Origin: JAEUIX01 sp964611125
Lineage (GTDB): Bacteria; Planctomycetota; Phycisphaerae; Phycisphaerales; UBA1924
Assembly (NCBI GenBank): GCA_964611125.1
Contig: CAZSZO010000002.1
Span: forward strand, 137,579 to 201,578
Direction of reading: 5' to 3'
DNA length: 64,000 nt
The translations under genes were made by a program, and so were the position numbers. The notes under the pieces are model-generated. The model was given only the letters and a program-made list of their open reading frames with translations, made no database searches and was not told the origin of the DNA. How positions within the stretch are numbered: the first letter of the stretch is position 1; each line of letters starts with the position of its first letter. Shown here piece by piece: positions 34,659 to 43,348 of the stretch.

Positions 34659-36086
34659 ATGATCGATCTCAAGCAACTCCGCGAGAATCCCGCCCGTTTC
34701 CGCGACGGCGCGGCCAAGAAGGGCATCGAGGTCCAGTTCGAGCAGATCCTCCGGCTCGACGAGGAGCATCGCTCGGCCCTCACCCGGCGCGAGGCCCTGC
34801 GGGCGGAGCAGAAGAAGATCGAGAAGGAGTCCGGCCCGCTGATCGGAAAGCTCAAGGGCGCCATCGCCAAGGCCCCCCCTGCGGAGAAGCCGGGCCTCGA
34901 GGCCCAGCTCAAGGAGCTGCTCGACAAGCCCGCCGCGCTCAAGGAGCAGATCGGCGAACTCGATGAGGTGGTCGGCCGGATCGAGCCCGAGCTGAGCCGC
35001 CACCTGCTCACGGTCCCCCTGCCGCCCGATGGCGATGTGCCCGTCGGCTCATCCGCCGACGACAATGTCGAGGTCCGCCGCTGGAATCCCCCGGGCTTTG
35101 ACCCCGCCCGGCCGTTCGAAGCCCAGCGGGGCTTCAAGCCCCGGTCCCACATCGAACTTGTCGAGTCGCTGCGGCTGGCCGACTTCCCCCGCGGCGTCAA
35201 GATGGGCGGAACCCGCTCGTACGTCCTCACCGGCGCCGGGATGCTGCTGCACCAGGCCCTGCTCCGCTACGCCTTCGATTTCATGGTGCACAAGCACGGC
35301 TTCAAGGCGATGTCGGTCCCGGTGCTGGTGCGAGAGGAATGCATGATCGGCACCGGCTTCTTCCCCGCCGGACGCGAGCAGGCCTACCACATCCCGGAGA
35401 AGGAGCGGGCCGGCGGCGGCAACGACCTGTTCCTCACCGGCACCGGCGAGGTCGGGCTCATGGGCCTGCACCAGGACGAGATCCTCGATGAGTCGTCTCT
35501 CCCGCTGAAGTACGTCACCGTGAGCACCTGCTTCCGGCGCGAGGCCGGGGCCGCCGGCAAGGACACCGCCGGGCTGTACCGCGTGCACATGTTCGACAAG
35601 GTCGAGCAGGTGGTGATCTGCCGGGCCGATGAGCAGGAGAGCCGCGCCTGGCACAAGCGCATGCTGGGCTTTGTCGAGGAGCTCCTCCAGGGTCTCGCGC
35701 TCCCGTACCGCCTCCTGCAGTGCTGCACCGGCGACCTTGGCCCCAAGAACGCCGACATGGTCGACATCGAGTGCTGGATGCCCGGCCGCGGCGACAGCGC
35801 CGGCGGCGGCGCGACCGCCGGCGCCTATGGCGAAACGCACTCGGCCAGCCGCCTCTATGACTACCAGTGCCGCCGGCTCAACATGCGCTACCGCCCTTCG
35901 GACCCGGGCGCCAAGGGCGGGAACATCTTCTGCCACTCGCTTAACAACACCGTCGGCGCCAGCCCGCGCCTGATGATCCCCCTGCTCGAGAACCACCAGC
36001 AGGCCGACGGCTCGGTGGTCATCCCGCCCGCGCTCCGCCCGTACATGGGCGGAATGGATCAGATCGCCCCGCCCGCGACGAAGTGA
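34659..36086 (+). CDS. serS: Seryl-tRNA synthetase
   Basis: A 475-residue class II aminoacyl-tRNA synthetase charging tRNA-Ser. The N-terminal antiparallel coiled-coil arm, rich in Lys/Glu/Leu (about 30-110), binds the long variable arm of tRNA-Ser. The catalytic core shows motif 2 as VSTCFRREAGAAGKDTAGLY and motif 3 as the final NTVGASPRLMIPLLENHQQA, with the TGTGEVGLMGLH region between. An insertion DMVDIECWMPGRGDSAGGGA contains a Gly/Ala-rich loop longer than usual. The gene is monocistronic on the plus strand with its start close to the ATPase gene. Confidence 0.97.
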   Translation: MIDLKQLRENPARFRDGAAKKGIEVQFEQILRLDEEHRSALTRREALRAEQKKIEKESGPLIGKLKGAIAKAPPAEKPGLEAQLKELLDKPAALKEQIGELDEVVGRIEPELSRHLLTVPLPPDGDVPVGSSADDNVEVRRWNPPGFDPARPFEAQRGFKPRSHIELVESLRLADFPRGVKMGGTRSYVLTGAGMLLHQALLRYAFDFMVHKHGFKAMSVPVLVREECMIGTGFFPAGREQAYHIPEKERAGGGNDLFLTGTGEVGLMGLHQDEILDESSLPLKYVTVSTCFRREAGAAGKDTAGLYRVHMFDKVEQVVICRADEQESRAWHKRMLGFVEELLQGLALPYRLLQCCTGDLGPKNADMVDIECWMPGRGDSAGGGATAGAYGETHSASRLYDYQCRRLNMRYRPSDPGAKGGNIFCHSLNNTVGASPRLMIPLLENHQQADGSVVIPPALRPYMGGMDQIAPPATK

Positions 36087-36128
36087 CGCGAGGCGGCCGC
36101 GTCGGCCCGTTCAGCCGCCGCAGCATCC

Positions 36129-36521
36129 TCAGCCCCGGACGAGCTTCTCGGGCGTGTGCCGCCCGCATTCAGGGCAGCGGATCTCGCTGTTTTCAGCGGG
36201 CAGATCGCTGAGTGCGTACCCGCAGTTCACGCACAGCTCCGGAGGCTTGCGGGCGTCCAGCGGCGGGACGCGGGCCCGCTCGGCGCCGTCGACCAGCACG
36301 AACATCCGGAGCTTTCCCAAGGAAAGATCGCGCGCCGAGACCTCGACGTGGCGAGTACGCCCTGACTCATCGGGCAAGTCGAAGTGGTGCGACGAGGGGA
36401 GGATGCTCCACCACGGCCGGTGCGACGCCGTGCGGCCGTTGACAAGCACCTCTTCGCTGGAGAAGTCCGTGCGCCGCAGCTCGATCACGTGCCCGTGGAT
36501 CACCGTTCGGAAGATGATCAC
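36129..36521 (-). CDS. Small protein with C-terminal zinc ribbon
   Basis: A 130-residue protein of unknown function. The N-terminal 90 residues are strand-rich (IIFRTVIHGHVIELRRTDFS, then WWSILPSSHHFDL). The C-terminus is a four-cysteine zinc ribbon, CVNCGYALSDLPAENSEIRC followed by PECG. The ribbon resembles that at the end of the membrane protein at 8851-9303. It begins 6 bases after the stop of the acetyl-CoA synthetase gene on the same strand, so they are probably cotranscribed. Confidence 0.7.
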   Translation of the reverse strand: MIIFRTVIHGHVIELRRTDFSSEEVLVNGRTASHRPWWSILPSSHHFDLPDESGRTRHVEVSARDLSLGKLRMFVLVDGAERARVPPLDARKPPELCVNCGYALSDLPAENSEIRCPECGRHTPEKLVRG

Positions 36522-36527
36522 GCCAGG

Positions 36528-38657
36528 CTACTCCTCGTCGCCCCGCAGCTTCGACACCACGCTGAAGTCCTCGAGCGTCGTCGTGTCCTGGGTGATCTTC
36601 TCCACGCCCGCGGCCACATCCCGCAGCAGTCGCCGCATGATCTTGCCGCTCCGCGTCTTGGGGAGCGCCTCGGCGAAGCGGATCTGATCGGGCTTGGCCA
36701 AGGCGCCCACCTCGTGCGCGACATGGGCCCGCAGCTCCTCGCGCAGGGCGTCCCCCGGCTGGCTCCCAGGATGATCGATGAACCATTTGCTCTTGAGCGT
36801 CACGAACGCGCAGATGGCGTTGCCCTTGATCTCGTGCGGCACGCCCACCGCCGCGGCCTCCGCCACGCTGGGATGGCTCACCAGCGCGCTCTCGACCTCC
36901 ATGGTCCCGAGCAGGTGGCCGCTCACCTTGATGACATCGTCGATGCGCCCCTGGATCCAGTAGTAGCCATCTGCGTCTCGCCGGGCCCCGTCGGCCGAGA
37001 AGTACCAGGGCGACCCGGACCTCGGATCCTTCAGCCGTCCCCAGTAATTGCTCACGAACCGCTCGCGGTTGCCGAAGACCCCGCGCAGCATCCCCGGCCA
37101 GGGCTTGCGGATGCACAGCAGCCCGCCCTGGTTGGGGCCCATCTCCTGCCCCTGCTCGTTCACCACCGCGGCGTCGATGCCCAGCATCGGCAGCGTGCAC
37201 GAGCCCGGCTTGGTCGCGATCGCCCCTGGCAGCGGCGTCACCACGTGGCCGCCCGTCTCCGTCTGCCAGTAGGTGTCGACGATCGGGCAGCGCCCGCCCC
37301 CGATGTGCTCATGGAACCACATCCACGCCTCGGGGTTGATCGGCTCGCCCACGGTTCCCAGCACCCGCAGCGACGACAGGTCGTGCCGGCGCGGCAGCTC
37401 GGGCCCCCATTTCATGAATGTACGGATCGCTGTGGGCGCCGTGTAAAAGTGGCTGGGCCGGTGGCGGGCGATAATGTCCCAGAACCGGTCGCCGCCGCCC
37501 GCCGGGCGTCCTCCCGCCGGCTGAGCCGCGGGGAAATCCGGCGCACCCTCGTACATCAGCGTCGGCACGCGGTTGAGGAGCAGGCCGTAGATGACATAGC
37601 TGTGCCCGGTGATCCAGCCGATATCCGCCGAGCACCAGAAGAGCTGGCCTGAATCGGGCACGAGGTTGAACGTGAGCCGGGCGGTCATCTGCACGAAGGC
37701 CAGGTAGCCGCCGGTGGAGTGCACGATCCCCTTGGGCTTGCCGGTGCTGCCGCTGGTGTAGAGCAGGAAGAGCATGTCCTCGCTCTCCATTTCCGCGCAC
37801 GGGCACGCGTCGGAGGCCATCGCCATCACGTCGTGCCACCAGTGCAGCCGGGTGGCCCCGTTGCGCATCGAGCCCGTGGTGAACCGCTGGCTGGGCGGGA
37901 TGTGGGCCGTCCGCCGCACCACCACCACGTGGTTCATCACGTGCCCGCGATTGGCCAGCTCGTCGACAGCCTCCTCCACGTTCTTGAGCAGCGGCGTCAC
38001 CTGCCCGCGTCGGAAGCCGCCGTCGGCGGTGATCACCACCTTGCTGTGCGCGTCGATCGCCCGCTCGGTGATGGCGTGCGGCGCAAAGCCCCCGAAGATC
38101 ACGCTGTGGGCCGCCCCGATCCGCGCGCACGCCAGCATCGCCACCGCCAGCTCCGGGATCATCGGCATGTAGATCGTCACCACATCGCCCTTGTGGACCC
38201 CCAGCGTCCGCAGCACGTTCGCCAGCCGGCTGGTCTGCTCCTGAAGCTCACGATACGTCAGCCGACGGATTTCCGGCTCCGGCGCATAGGCCGAGCCCGG
38301 GGCCGGGTGGCTGGTCCGCGGCGTCACCGGCTCGCCCTCCCACGCCAACGCCGTCTGCTCACCATGCCCAGCCTGCACATGACGGTCAACGCAGTTGTAG
38401 CACGCGTTCAGACGCCCGCCGCCGAACCACCGCGCATCGGGCGCCTCCCACTCCAGCACGTGCCGCCACGGCGTGAACCACGCCAGCCGCCGCCCCTCCT
38501 CCGCCCAGAAGCTCTCAGGATCCTCCACCGACCGCTGGTGCAACGCCCTGTACTCCGCCAGCGAACTGATGTGCCACCCCGAGAACCCCAGCGCCGCGGC
38601 AGGCGAAGGCGGAAACGACCGGGTTTCGTTCAATGTCGAACTGATCGGTTGCGTCAT
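36528..38657 (-). CDS. acsA: Acetyl-CoA synthetase (AMP-forming)
   Basis: A 709-residue member of the acyl-adenylate superfamily that makes acetyl-CoA from acetate, CoA and ATP. Signatures in order: WFGGGRLNACYNCVDRH near the start (substrate pocket), the P-loop LLYTSGSTGKPKGIVHST, VDTYWQTETGGHVVTPLPG, the hinge GRIDDVIKVSGHLLGTMEVE, and the acetylatable lysine in PKTRSGKIMRRLLRDVA. The ATG at 38657 is preferred because GGGGGG lies just upstream; an ATG 30 bases earlier adds unlikely residues. The conserved lysine suggests control by reversible acetylation, known for the family. The downstream zinc-ribbon gene is 6 bases away. Confidence 0.96.
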   Translation of the reverse strand: MTQPISSTLNETRSFPPSPAAALGFSGWHISSLAEYRALHQRSVEDPESFWAEEGRRLAWFTPWRHVLEWEAPDARWFGGGRLNACYNCVDRHVQAGHGEQTALAWEGEPVTPRTSHPAPGSAYAPEPEIRRLTYRELQEQTSRLANVLRTLGVHKGDVVTIYMPMIPELAVAMLACARIGAAHSVIFGGFAPHAITERAIDAHSKVVITADGGFRRGQVTPLLKNVEEAVDELANRGHVMNHVVVVRRTAHIPPSQRFTTGSMRNGATRLHWWHDVMAMASDACPCAEMESEDMLFLLYTSGSTGKPKGIVHSTGGYLAFVQMTARLTFNLVPDSGQLFWCSADIGWITGHSYVIYGLLLNRVPTLMYEGAPDFPAAQPAGGRPAGGGDRFWDIIARHRPSHFYTAPTAIRTFMKWGPELPRRHDLSSLRVLGTVGEPINPEAWMWFHEHIGGGRCPIVDTYWQTETGGHVVTPLPGAIATKPGSCTLPMLGIDAAVVNEQGQEMGPNQGGLLCIRKPWPGMLRGVFGNRERFVSNYWGRLKDPRSGSPWYFSADGARRDADGYYWIQGRIDDVIKVSGHLLGTMEVESALVSHPSVAEAAAVGVPHEIKGNAICAFVTLKSKWFIDHPGSQPGDALREELRAHVAHEVGALAKPDQIRFAEALPKTRSGKIMRRLLRDVAAGVEKITQDTTTLEDFSVVSKLRGDEE

Positions 38658-38841
38658 GCCCCCCAGCATACCAAGGCGCCCTTCCACCGGCCCCTGAGCC
38701 CCGCTTGGGACGGTCCCACCCCCCAGCGCTCAAAATCAATCTGCGGGCTGGATGTCGAAAGCCCCCCTCCTCGGCCGTCATCCCTCCGGAGCCGGCTCGC
38801 CGGGCCAGTCGCCCGAAGCCGCCCCCTTCTGGAGCCCGTTC

Positions 38842-39372
38842 ATGACCCGTTCCCTCGGACTCAGCCAACCCCTCGCCCTGTCCTCCGTCCTGCTGCTTAC
38901 TGGCCTTGCGGGCCTGGCCGGCCACGCCATCGCCCGCCCGCAGACCCCGCCCGCCAGCCCCGCCTCCAACCAGGCGCCAGCCCGCCCGCGATTCACCATC
39001 TTCATCTATGAGTCGCCCGCCGAACTCGCCCGGCGCAACGACAACACCGACTCCGGTCAGCAGTACTGGGCCGCCTACGCGGCGTTCGCCGGCAAGCTCG
39101 AGAAGGCCGGCGTCATGACCCCCGCGGGCTGCTGCCTCCAGCCCGACTCCGCGGCCCGGGTCATCCGATCCGCCACCGGAAAGCCGGTCGTGAGCGAAGG
39201 CGCCTACGCCTCGGCCCCCGCCGGGCACCAGCTGGGCGGCTACTTCGTGATCGAGGTCGATACGCTCGAAGCCGCGCTCGACTGGGCCCGCCAGGCGCCC
39301 TCCACCGCCACCGGCGCGGTCGAGGTCCGCCCCGCCTACCCCATGCCGCCGATGATGTCCCACCCCCGCTGA
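38842..39372 (+). CDS. YciI-family protein with an export signal
   Basis: A 176-residue protein. A typical signal peptide (MTRSLGLSQPLALSSVLLLT, then GLAGLAGHAIA) is followed by a Pro/Ala linker and a YciI/DGPF-type domain (RFTIFIYESPAELARRNDNT, then LQPDSAARVIRSATGKPVVS, and GGYFVIEVDTLEAALDWARQ). YciI proteins are small ferredoxin-fold dimers with a proposed catalytic Asp/His pair; many are linked to ECF sigma factors of the ECF42 group. An exported YciI domain is unusual. It begins upstream of a second YciI gene and the ECF42-type sigma gene, probably one operon. The ATG at 38842 is chosen because it starts the signal peptide. Confidence 0.85.
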   Translation: MTRSLGLSQPLALSSVLLLTGLAGLAGHAIARPQTPPASPASNQAPARPRFTIFIYESPAELARRNDNTDSGQQYWAAYAAFAGKLEKAGVMTPAGCCLQPDSAARVIRSATGKPVVSEGAYASAPAGHQLGGYFVIEVDTLEAALDWARQAPSTATGAVEVRPAYPMPPMMSHPR

Positions 39373-39451
39373 ATCCACCACCACCACCACCTCGACCCCA
39401 ACCTCACCAGCCCCTCAAGTCTCAAACCACTCCCCGCACAGGAACCCCGGC

Positions 39452-39796
39452 ATGAAGTACGCTCTGATCATCTACGAAACCCCCGCCAACATGGCCCGGC
39501 GCGATGGCGCCGACGCCGGCGCCTATTGGGCGGGCTGGACCGCCTACGGCCAAGCCATGACCGCCGCGGGCGTCGCCGCCGGCGGGGCTGGACTCCAGCC
39601 GCCCAGCGTCGCCACCACCGTCCGCATCGGCGCCGACAAGCACGCCGTGCAGGACGGCCCTTACGCCGATAGCAAGGAACTCCTCGGCGGGTTCTTCATC
39701 ATCGACGTCCCAGACCTCGACGCCGCCCTTAAGTGGGCCGCTCGGGCCCCCATGCCGGGCGGCTCAGTCGAGGTGCGGCCCTTGCTCGTGAGGTAG
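39452..39796 (+). CDS. YciI-family (DGPF-type) protein
   Basis: A 114-residue cytoplasmic protein with the YciI fold: MKYALIIYETPANMARRDGA, the middle block GLQPPSVATTVRIGADKHAV, the hallmark DGPYADSKELLGGFFIIDVP, and LDAALKWAARAPMPGGSVEV at the end. The DGPYA motif is the reason such proteins are called DGPF. It lies 23 bases upstream of the ECF42-type sigma gene, the arrangement typical for this family, where the protein is thought to act together with or under control of the sigma factor. Confidence 0.93.
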   Translation: MKYALIIYETPANMARRDGADAGAYWAGWTAYGQAMTAAGVAAGGAGLQPPSVATTVRIGADKHAVQDGPYADSKELLGGFFIIDVPDLDAALKWAARAPMPGGSVEVRPLLVR

Positions 39797-39818
39797 CCTT
39801 CGGCAGCCGATCGCGCGC

Positions 39819-41219
39819 ATGGACCCATCGCCGCCAGTCCCGCCCACGAACACCTTCCGCGCTGCGGAACTCGCCGCGCGCGAGGCCTACGGCAGGCTGT
39901 TGGCCCTGCTCGCCCGCCGCACCGGCGATATCGCCTCGGCCGAGGATGCCCTCGCCGAGGCGTTTCTCTCAGCGCTCACCACCTGGCCTCGCGACGGCGT
40001 CCCTGACGCCCCGCAAGCGTGGCTCCTCACGACGGCCCGGCGCAAGCTCATCGACGCCGGGCGCACACAGGCTCGCCGACCAGGCGGGCAGACCAAAACG
40101 GAGGTGCTGGAGCACTTCGCCGCCCCCACGCACCCGGCGCCCTCGACCTTCGACTCCGTGGCCGAACGATCCCTCGAACCCTGGTCCCCCGCCGACCTGG
40201 CCCAGGCGCCCGATGACCGCCTGATCCTGCTGTTCGTGTGCGCTCACCCGGCCATCGACCCCGCGGCCCGTACGCCGCTGTTGCTTCAAGCCGTGCTGGG
40301 CCTGAGCGCCGAGCGGATCGCCAGGGCGTTCCTCTGTTCGCCGGCCAGCATGAGCCAGCGGCTGGTTCGCGCCAAGGTCAAGATCCGCGACGCCCGGCTC
40401 AGATTCGATCTGCCTGAAGCCGCCGAACTGCCGGACCGCCTGCAGGATGTCCTCGCGGCCATCTACGCCGCGTTCACCGCCGGCACCGACGAACCGCCCA
40501 TCCCCGCAGGCACGCCACCGGTGAGCGGGCCGCCCGCCGCGGCGCCATTCGCGGGCGACTTGCCGCCGGGCGCCTTGGCCGAGAGCGACCTTGCCGCCGA
40601 CGCCATCTGGCTCGCCCGGCTCCTGACGCGCCTGGCGCCTGATGAGCCCGAGCCCAAGGGCCTCCTCGCCCTCATGCTGTTCTCGCACGCCCGCCGGGCC
40701 TCGCGGCGCGATCCGCAGGGCGGTTTCGTGCCCCTGACCCGCCAAAGCCCGGGTCTGTGGGACCAGGCCCTCATCCGCGAGGCCGACACCCTCCTGAACC
40801 AGGCCGCCCGGCAGAGGCGCCCCGGTCGCTTCCAACTCGAGGCCGCCATCCAATCGGCCCATGTCGAAGGCCTGATCCGTGGCCGGAGCAACGCCGAGGG
40901 CATCCTCGCCCTCTACCGCGCCCTGCTGGCGTGCTCGCCCACCGTCGGCGCCGCCGTCGCCTGCGCCGCCGCCCTGGGCGAAGCCGGCCGGCCGCAGGAG
41001 GGGCTTGACCTGCTGGAATCCATCGATCCGCGGCTCACGGCCGACCACCAGCCCTACTGGGCGGTCCGCGCGGCCCTGCTCGCCCGCCAGGCCGACCGGC
41101 CGACGGCGCTCGCCGAGTCCCTGGCCGCCTATGACCGGGCCATGGCGCTCACCACCGACCCGGCCGTGCGGGCGTTCCTCGCCGGGGAGCGCCTCCGCGT
41201 TGCGGTCCGGCGGGAGTAG
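39819..41219 (+). CDS. ECF42-type RNA polymerase sigma factor with long C-terminal extension
   Basis: A 466-residue sigma factor. Regions 2 and 4 occupy the first 190 residues (AREAYGRLLALLARRTGDIA, AEDALAEAFLSALTTWPRDG, PQAWLLTTARRKLIDAGRTQ; then LLLQAVLGLSAERIARAFLC and SPASMSQRLVRAKVKIRDAR). The remaining 270 residues form an alpha-helical TPR-like extension (DUF6596-type), with LLTRLAPDEPEPKGLLALML, FQLEAAIQSAHVEGLIRGRS and YWAVRAALLARQADRP. This composite is the ECF42 group, where the extension is needed for activity and no anti-sigma factor is required. The two preceding YciI genes are its standard neighbours. A Pro/Ala loop near residue 235 is longer than usual. Confidence 0.94.
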   Translation: MDPSPPVPPTNTFRAAELAAREAYGRLLALLARRTGDIASAEDALAEAFLSALTTWPRDGVPDAPQAWLLTTARRKLIDAGRTQARRPGGQTKTEVLEHFAAPTHPAPSTFDSVAERSLEPWSPADLAQAPDDRLILLFVCAHPAIDPAARTPLLLQAVLGLSAERIARAFLCSPASMSQRLVRAKVKIRDARLRFDLPEAAELPDRLQDVLAAIYAAFTAGTDEPPIPAGTPPVSGPPAAAPFAGDLPPGALAESDLAADAIWLARLLTRLAPDEPEPKGLLALMLFSHARRASRRDPQGGFVPLTRQSPGLWDQALIREADTLLNQAARQRRPGRFQLEAAIQSAHVEGLIRGRSNAEGILALYRALLACSPTVGAAVACAAALGEAGRPQEGLDLLESIDPRLTADHQPYWAVRAALLARQADRPTALAESLAAYDRAMALTTDPAVRAFLAGERLRVAVRRE

Positions 41220-41254
41220 GGGGCCGGCGACGGGCGCCGCCCGCCGCGCCAGGT

Positions 41255-43330
41255 TCAGATCGTCGCTTCGGTCGCCCGCAGCACTTCCTCAACGCTCGTC
41301 TTGCCGACAGCGGCTTTGCGCAGGCCGTCGCCCCGCAGCGTGATCATGCCGCGCTCGGTGCACATGCGGCGCAGCTCCGAGACGTTGGGGTTGCGCACGA
41401 TGACGTCGCGCAGCGAGTCATCGACCGACAGCAGCTCGTAGATGCCCAGGCGGCCGCTGTACCCGGTGTTGCGGCACTTGTCGCAGCCCTTGCCCGACCA
41501 GAGCTTGTCGGGGTTCAGCCCCTGGGTCGACAGGAAGTCGCGCATCTCATCGGTGGCGGGCTTGTCGAACTTGCATTCCTTGCAGATCTTGCGGACCAGC
41601 CGCTGGGCCAGCACGCCGTTGACCGCCGCGGCGACCAGGAACGGCTCCATGCCGATGTTCACCAGGCGCGTGATGCTGCTGGGGGCGTCGTTGGTGTGAA
41701 GGGTGCTCAGCACCAGGTGGCCCGTCAGAGAGGCCTGGACCGCCGTGAGCGCGGTCTCCTGGTCGCGGATCTCGCCGACCATGATCACGTCGGGGTCCTG
41801 GCGGAGGAGGGCCTTGAGGGCCTTGGCGAAGGTCATCCCGATGCGGTCGTGCGTCTGCGTCTGCGTGATGCCCTCGAGGTGATACTCGACGGGGTCCTCG
41901 ACCGTCGAGATGTTCATCGAGTTCTTGTCGAGGCACCGCAGCGATGAATAAAGCGTGGTGGTCTTACCCGACCCGGTCGGGCCGGTCACCAGCACGACCC
42001 CGTGCGGCGCTTCGATCAGCCCGCGCCAGATCCGCAGCATGTCCTCGTCGAAGCCCAGGTCCTCGAGCTTCACGTTGATCGATCGCGTATCGAGAATACG
42101 CATGACCGTCTTCTCGCCGTAGGTGTTGGGCAGCGTGCTCATGCGCAGGTCGAGCTTGCGCCCCTGCACCGTGCAGCGGATGCGCCCGTCCTGCGGCAGC
42201 CGGCGCTCCGAGATGTCCAGGTTCGCCATGATCTTCAGGCGGCTGGTGATCGCGGCGCCCATCGCCCCCGGCGGCTGCATCATCTCGTACAGCTCACCGT
42301 CGATGCGGAAGCGCACCTTGAGCTTCTTCTCCGCCGGCTCGATGTGGATATCGCTCGCCCCCTCGCGCACCGCCGTCTGGATGATGTGGTTGACGAACTT
42401 GATGACCGGCGACTCGGCCGCCTCCTTCTCGAGGTCGACCTCCTGGTCATTCTTCTTCTCGACCTGAACGTCGGCTTCCTGGACCTCCGACAGCAGCTGG
42501 TTGACGTCGACCTGCTCCTCTTTCCCGGCCCCCGCGATCTCGAGAGCCCCCTTGATGTCGAAGGCCGTCACCACCACCACCTTCACGCTCGCCACGCTCA
42601 GCCGCCGCCGCACCTCGTCGACGAGGAAGACGTCATCAGGCCGCAGCACGCCGATGACCGCGCGCGACCCCTCCATCCGCAGCGGCAGGACCATGATCTC
42701 CTTGCAGAAGTCCACCGTCAGCCGCTGCAGCAGCTTGCCGTCGAAGCCGCCGTCGGCGCCTTTGCCCATGTCGATGCGTTCAAACGGCACCCCCGCCAGC
42801 TCCGCCACCACTTCCTGGAGCTTCGCTTCCTCGCAGCCCTGCTCCAGCAGCACCTCCGTCAGCCGCCGCCCGGGGGATTGCTTGAGCACCGAGCGGGCCG
42901 TGTTCAGCTGCGCCGCCGTCGCGGCGCCGCGGGCCAGCAGCATGTCAGCCAGCTCGCCCCCGGGGCCGGCCAGCTCTCCGCCCGCACCCGACGCGCCGGC
43001 CCCGCCCGCCGCCGACCCGTCGCCCTGGTAGATCTCGCTGAGCGCCTCGCCCACCTTCGCGCGGGGCAGGTCGGCCGGCGCCACGGGCACCGCCGGGTCG
43101 TGTTCCACCGTCACGTTCTTGCGGAACGACCGCTGCCCCGTCGGCACGGGCGGAAGGGGCGAGAAGGCCTGCTCGGCGCTGTCGAGCGTGTGCTTCTTCT
43201 TGGGCGCCGCCTTGGTGATCGCCCCCTCAGGCGTCCCCTGCCGCATCGAGGCGCGGGCCTCCTGCGGCGTCGCCCCGTCGTCGGACACCCCAAGCTCCGC
43301 CAGAATGTCGTCGATGTCGTGCTTGCCCAC
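41255..43330 (-). CDS. pilB: Type IV pilus / type II secretion assembly ATPase (PilB/GspE family)
   Basis: A 691-residue hexameric motor ATPase. A Pro/Ala-rich N-terminus (to about 110) precedes an MshEN-type domain (ADMLLARGAATAAQLNTARS, then VELAGVPFERIDMG-like VAELAGVPFERIDMGKG). The core has Walker A VTGPTGSGKTTTLYSSLRCL, the Asp box VEDPVEYHLEGITQTQ, Walker B DPDVIMVGEIRDQETALTAV, and the His box TGHLVLSTLHTNDAPSSITR. A tetracysteine zinc site (CKECKFDK and CDKCRNTGYSGRLGIYELL) distinguishes extension ATPases from the retraction ATPase PilT. The start is GTG at 43330 with GAGGAG upstream. It is the last gene of the operon, 18 bases after the pilP-like gene. Confidence 0.95.
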   Translation of the reverse strand: MGKHDIDDILAELGVSDDGATPQEARASMRQGTPEGAITKAAPKKKHTLDSAEQAFSPLPPVPTGQRSFRKNVTVEHDPAVPVAPADLPRAKVGEALSEIYQGDGSAAGGAGASGAGGELAGPGGELADMLLARGAATAAQLNTARSVLKQSPGRRLTEVLLEQGCEEAKLQEVVAELAGVPFERIDMGKGADGGFDGKLLQRLTVDFCKEIMVLPLRMEGSRAVIGVLRPDDVFLVDEVRRRLSVASVKVVVVTAFDIKGALEIAGAGKEEQVDVNQLLSEVQEADVQVEKKNDQEVDLEKEAAESPVIKFVNHIIQTAVREGASDIHIEPAEKKLKVRFRIDGELYEMMQPPGAMGAAITSRLKIMANLDISERRLPQDGRIRCTVQGRKLDLRMSTLPNTYGEKTVMRILDTRSINVKLEDLGFDEDMLRIWRGLIEAPHGVVLVTGPTGSGKTTTLYSSLRCLDKNSMNISTVEDPVEYHLEGITQTQTHDRIGMTFAKALKALLRQDPDVIMVGEIRDQETALTAVQASLTGHLVLSTLHTNDAPSSITRLVNIGMEPFLVAAAVNGVLAQRLVRKICKECKFDKPATDEMRDFLSTQGLNPDKLWSGKGCDKCRNTGYSGRLGIYELLSVDDSLRDVIVRNPNVSELRRMCTERGMITLRGDGLRKAAVGKTSVEEVLRATEATI

Positions 43331-43348
43331 GCCGGCTCCTCGCGCTGT

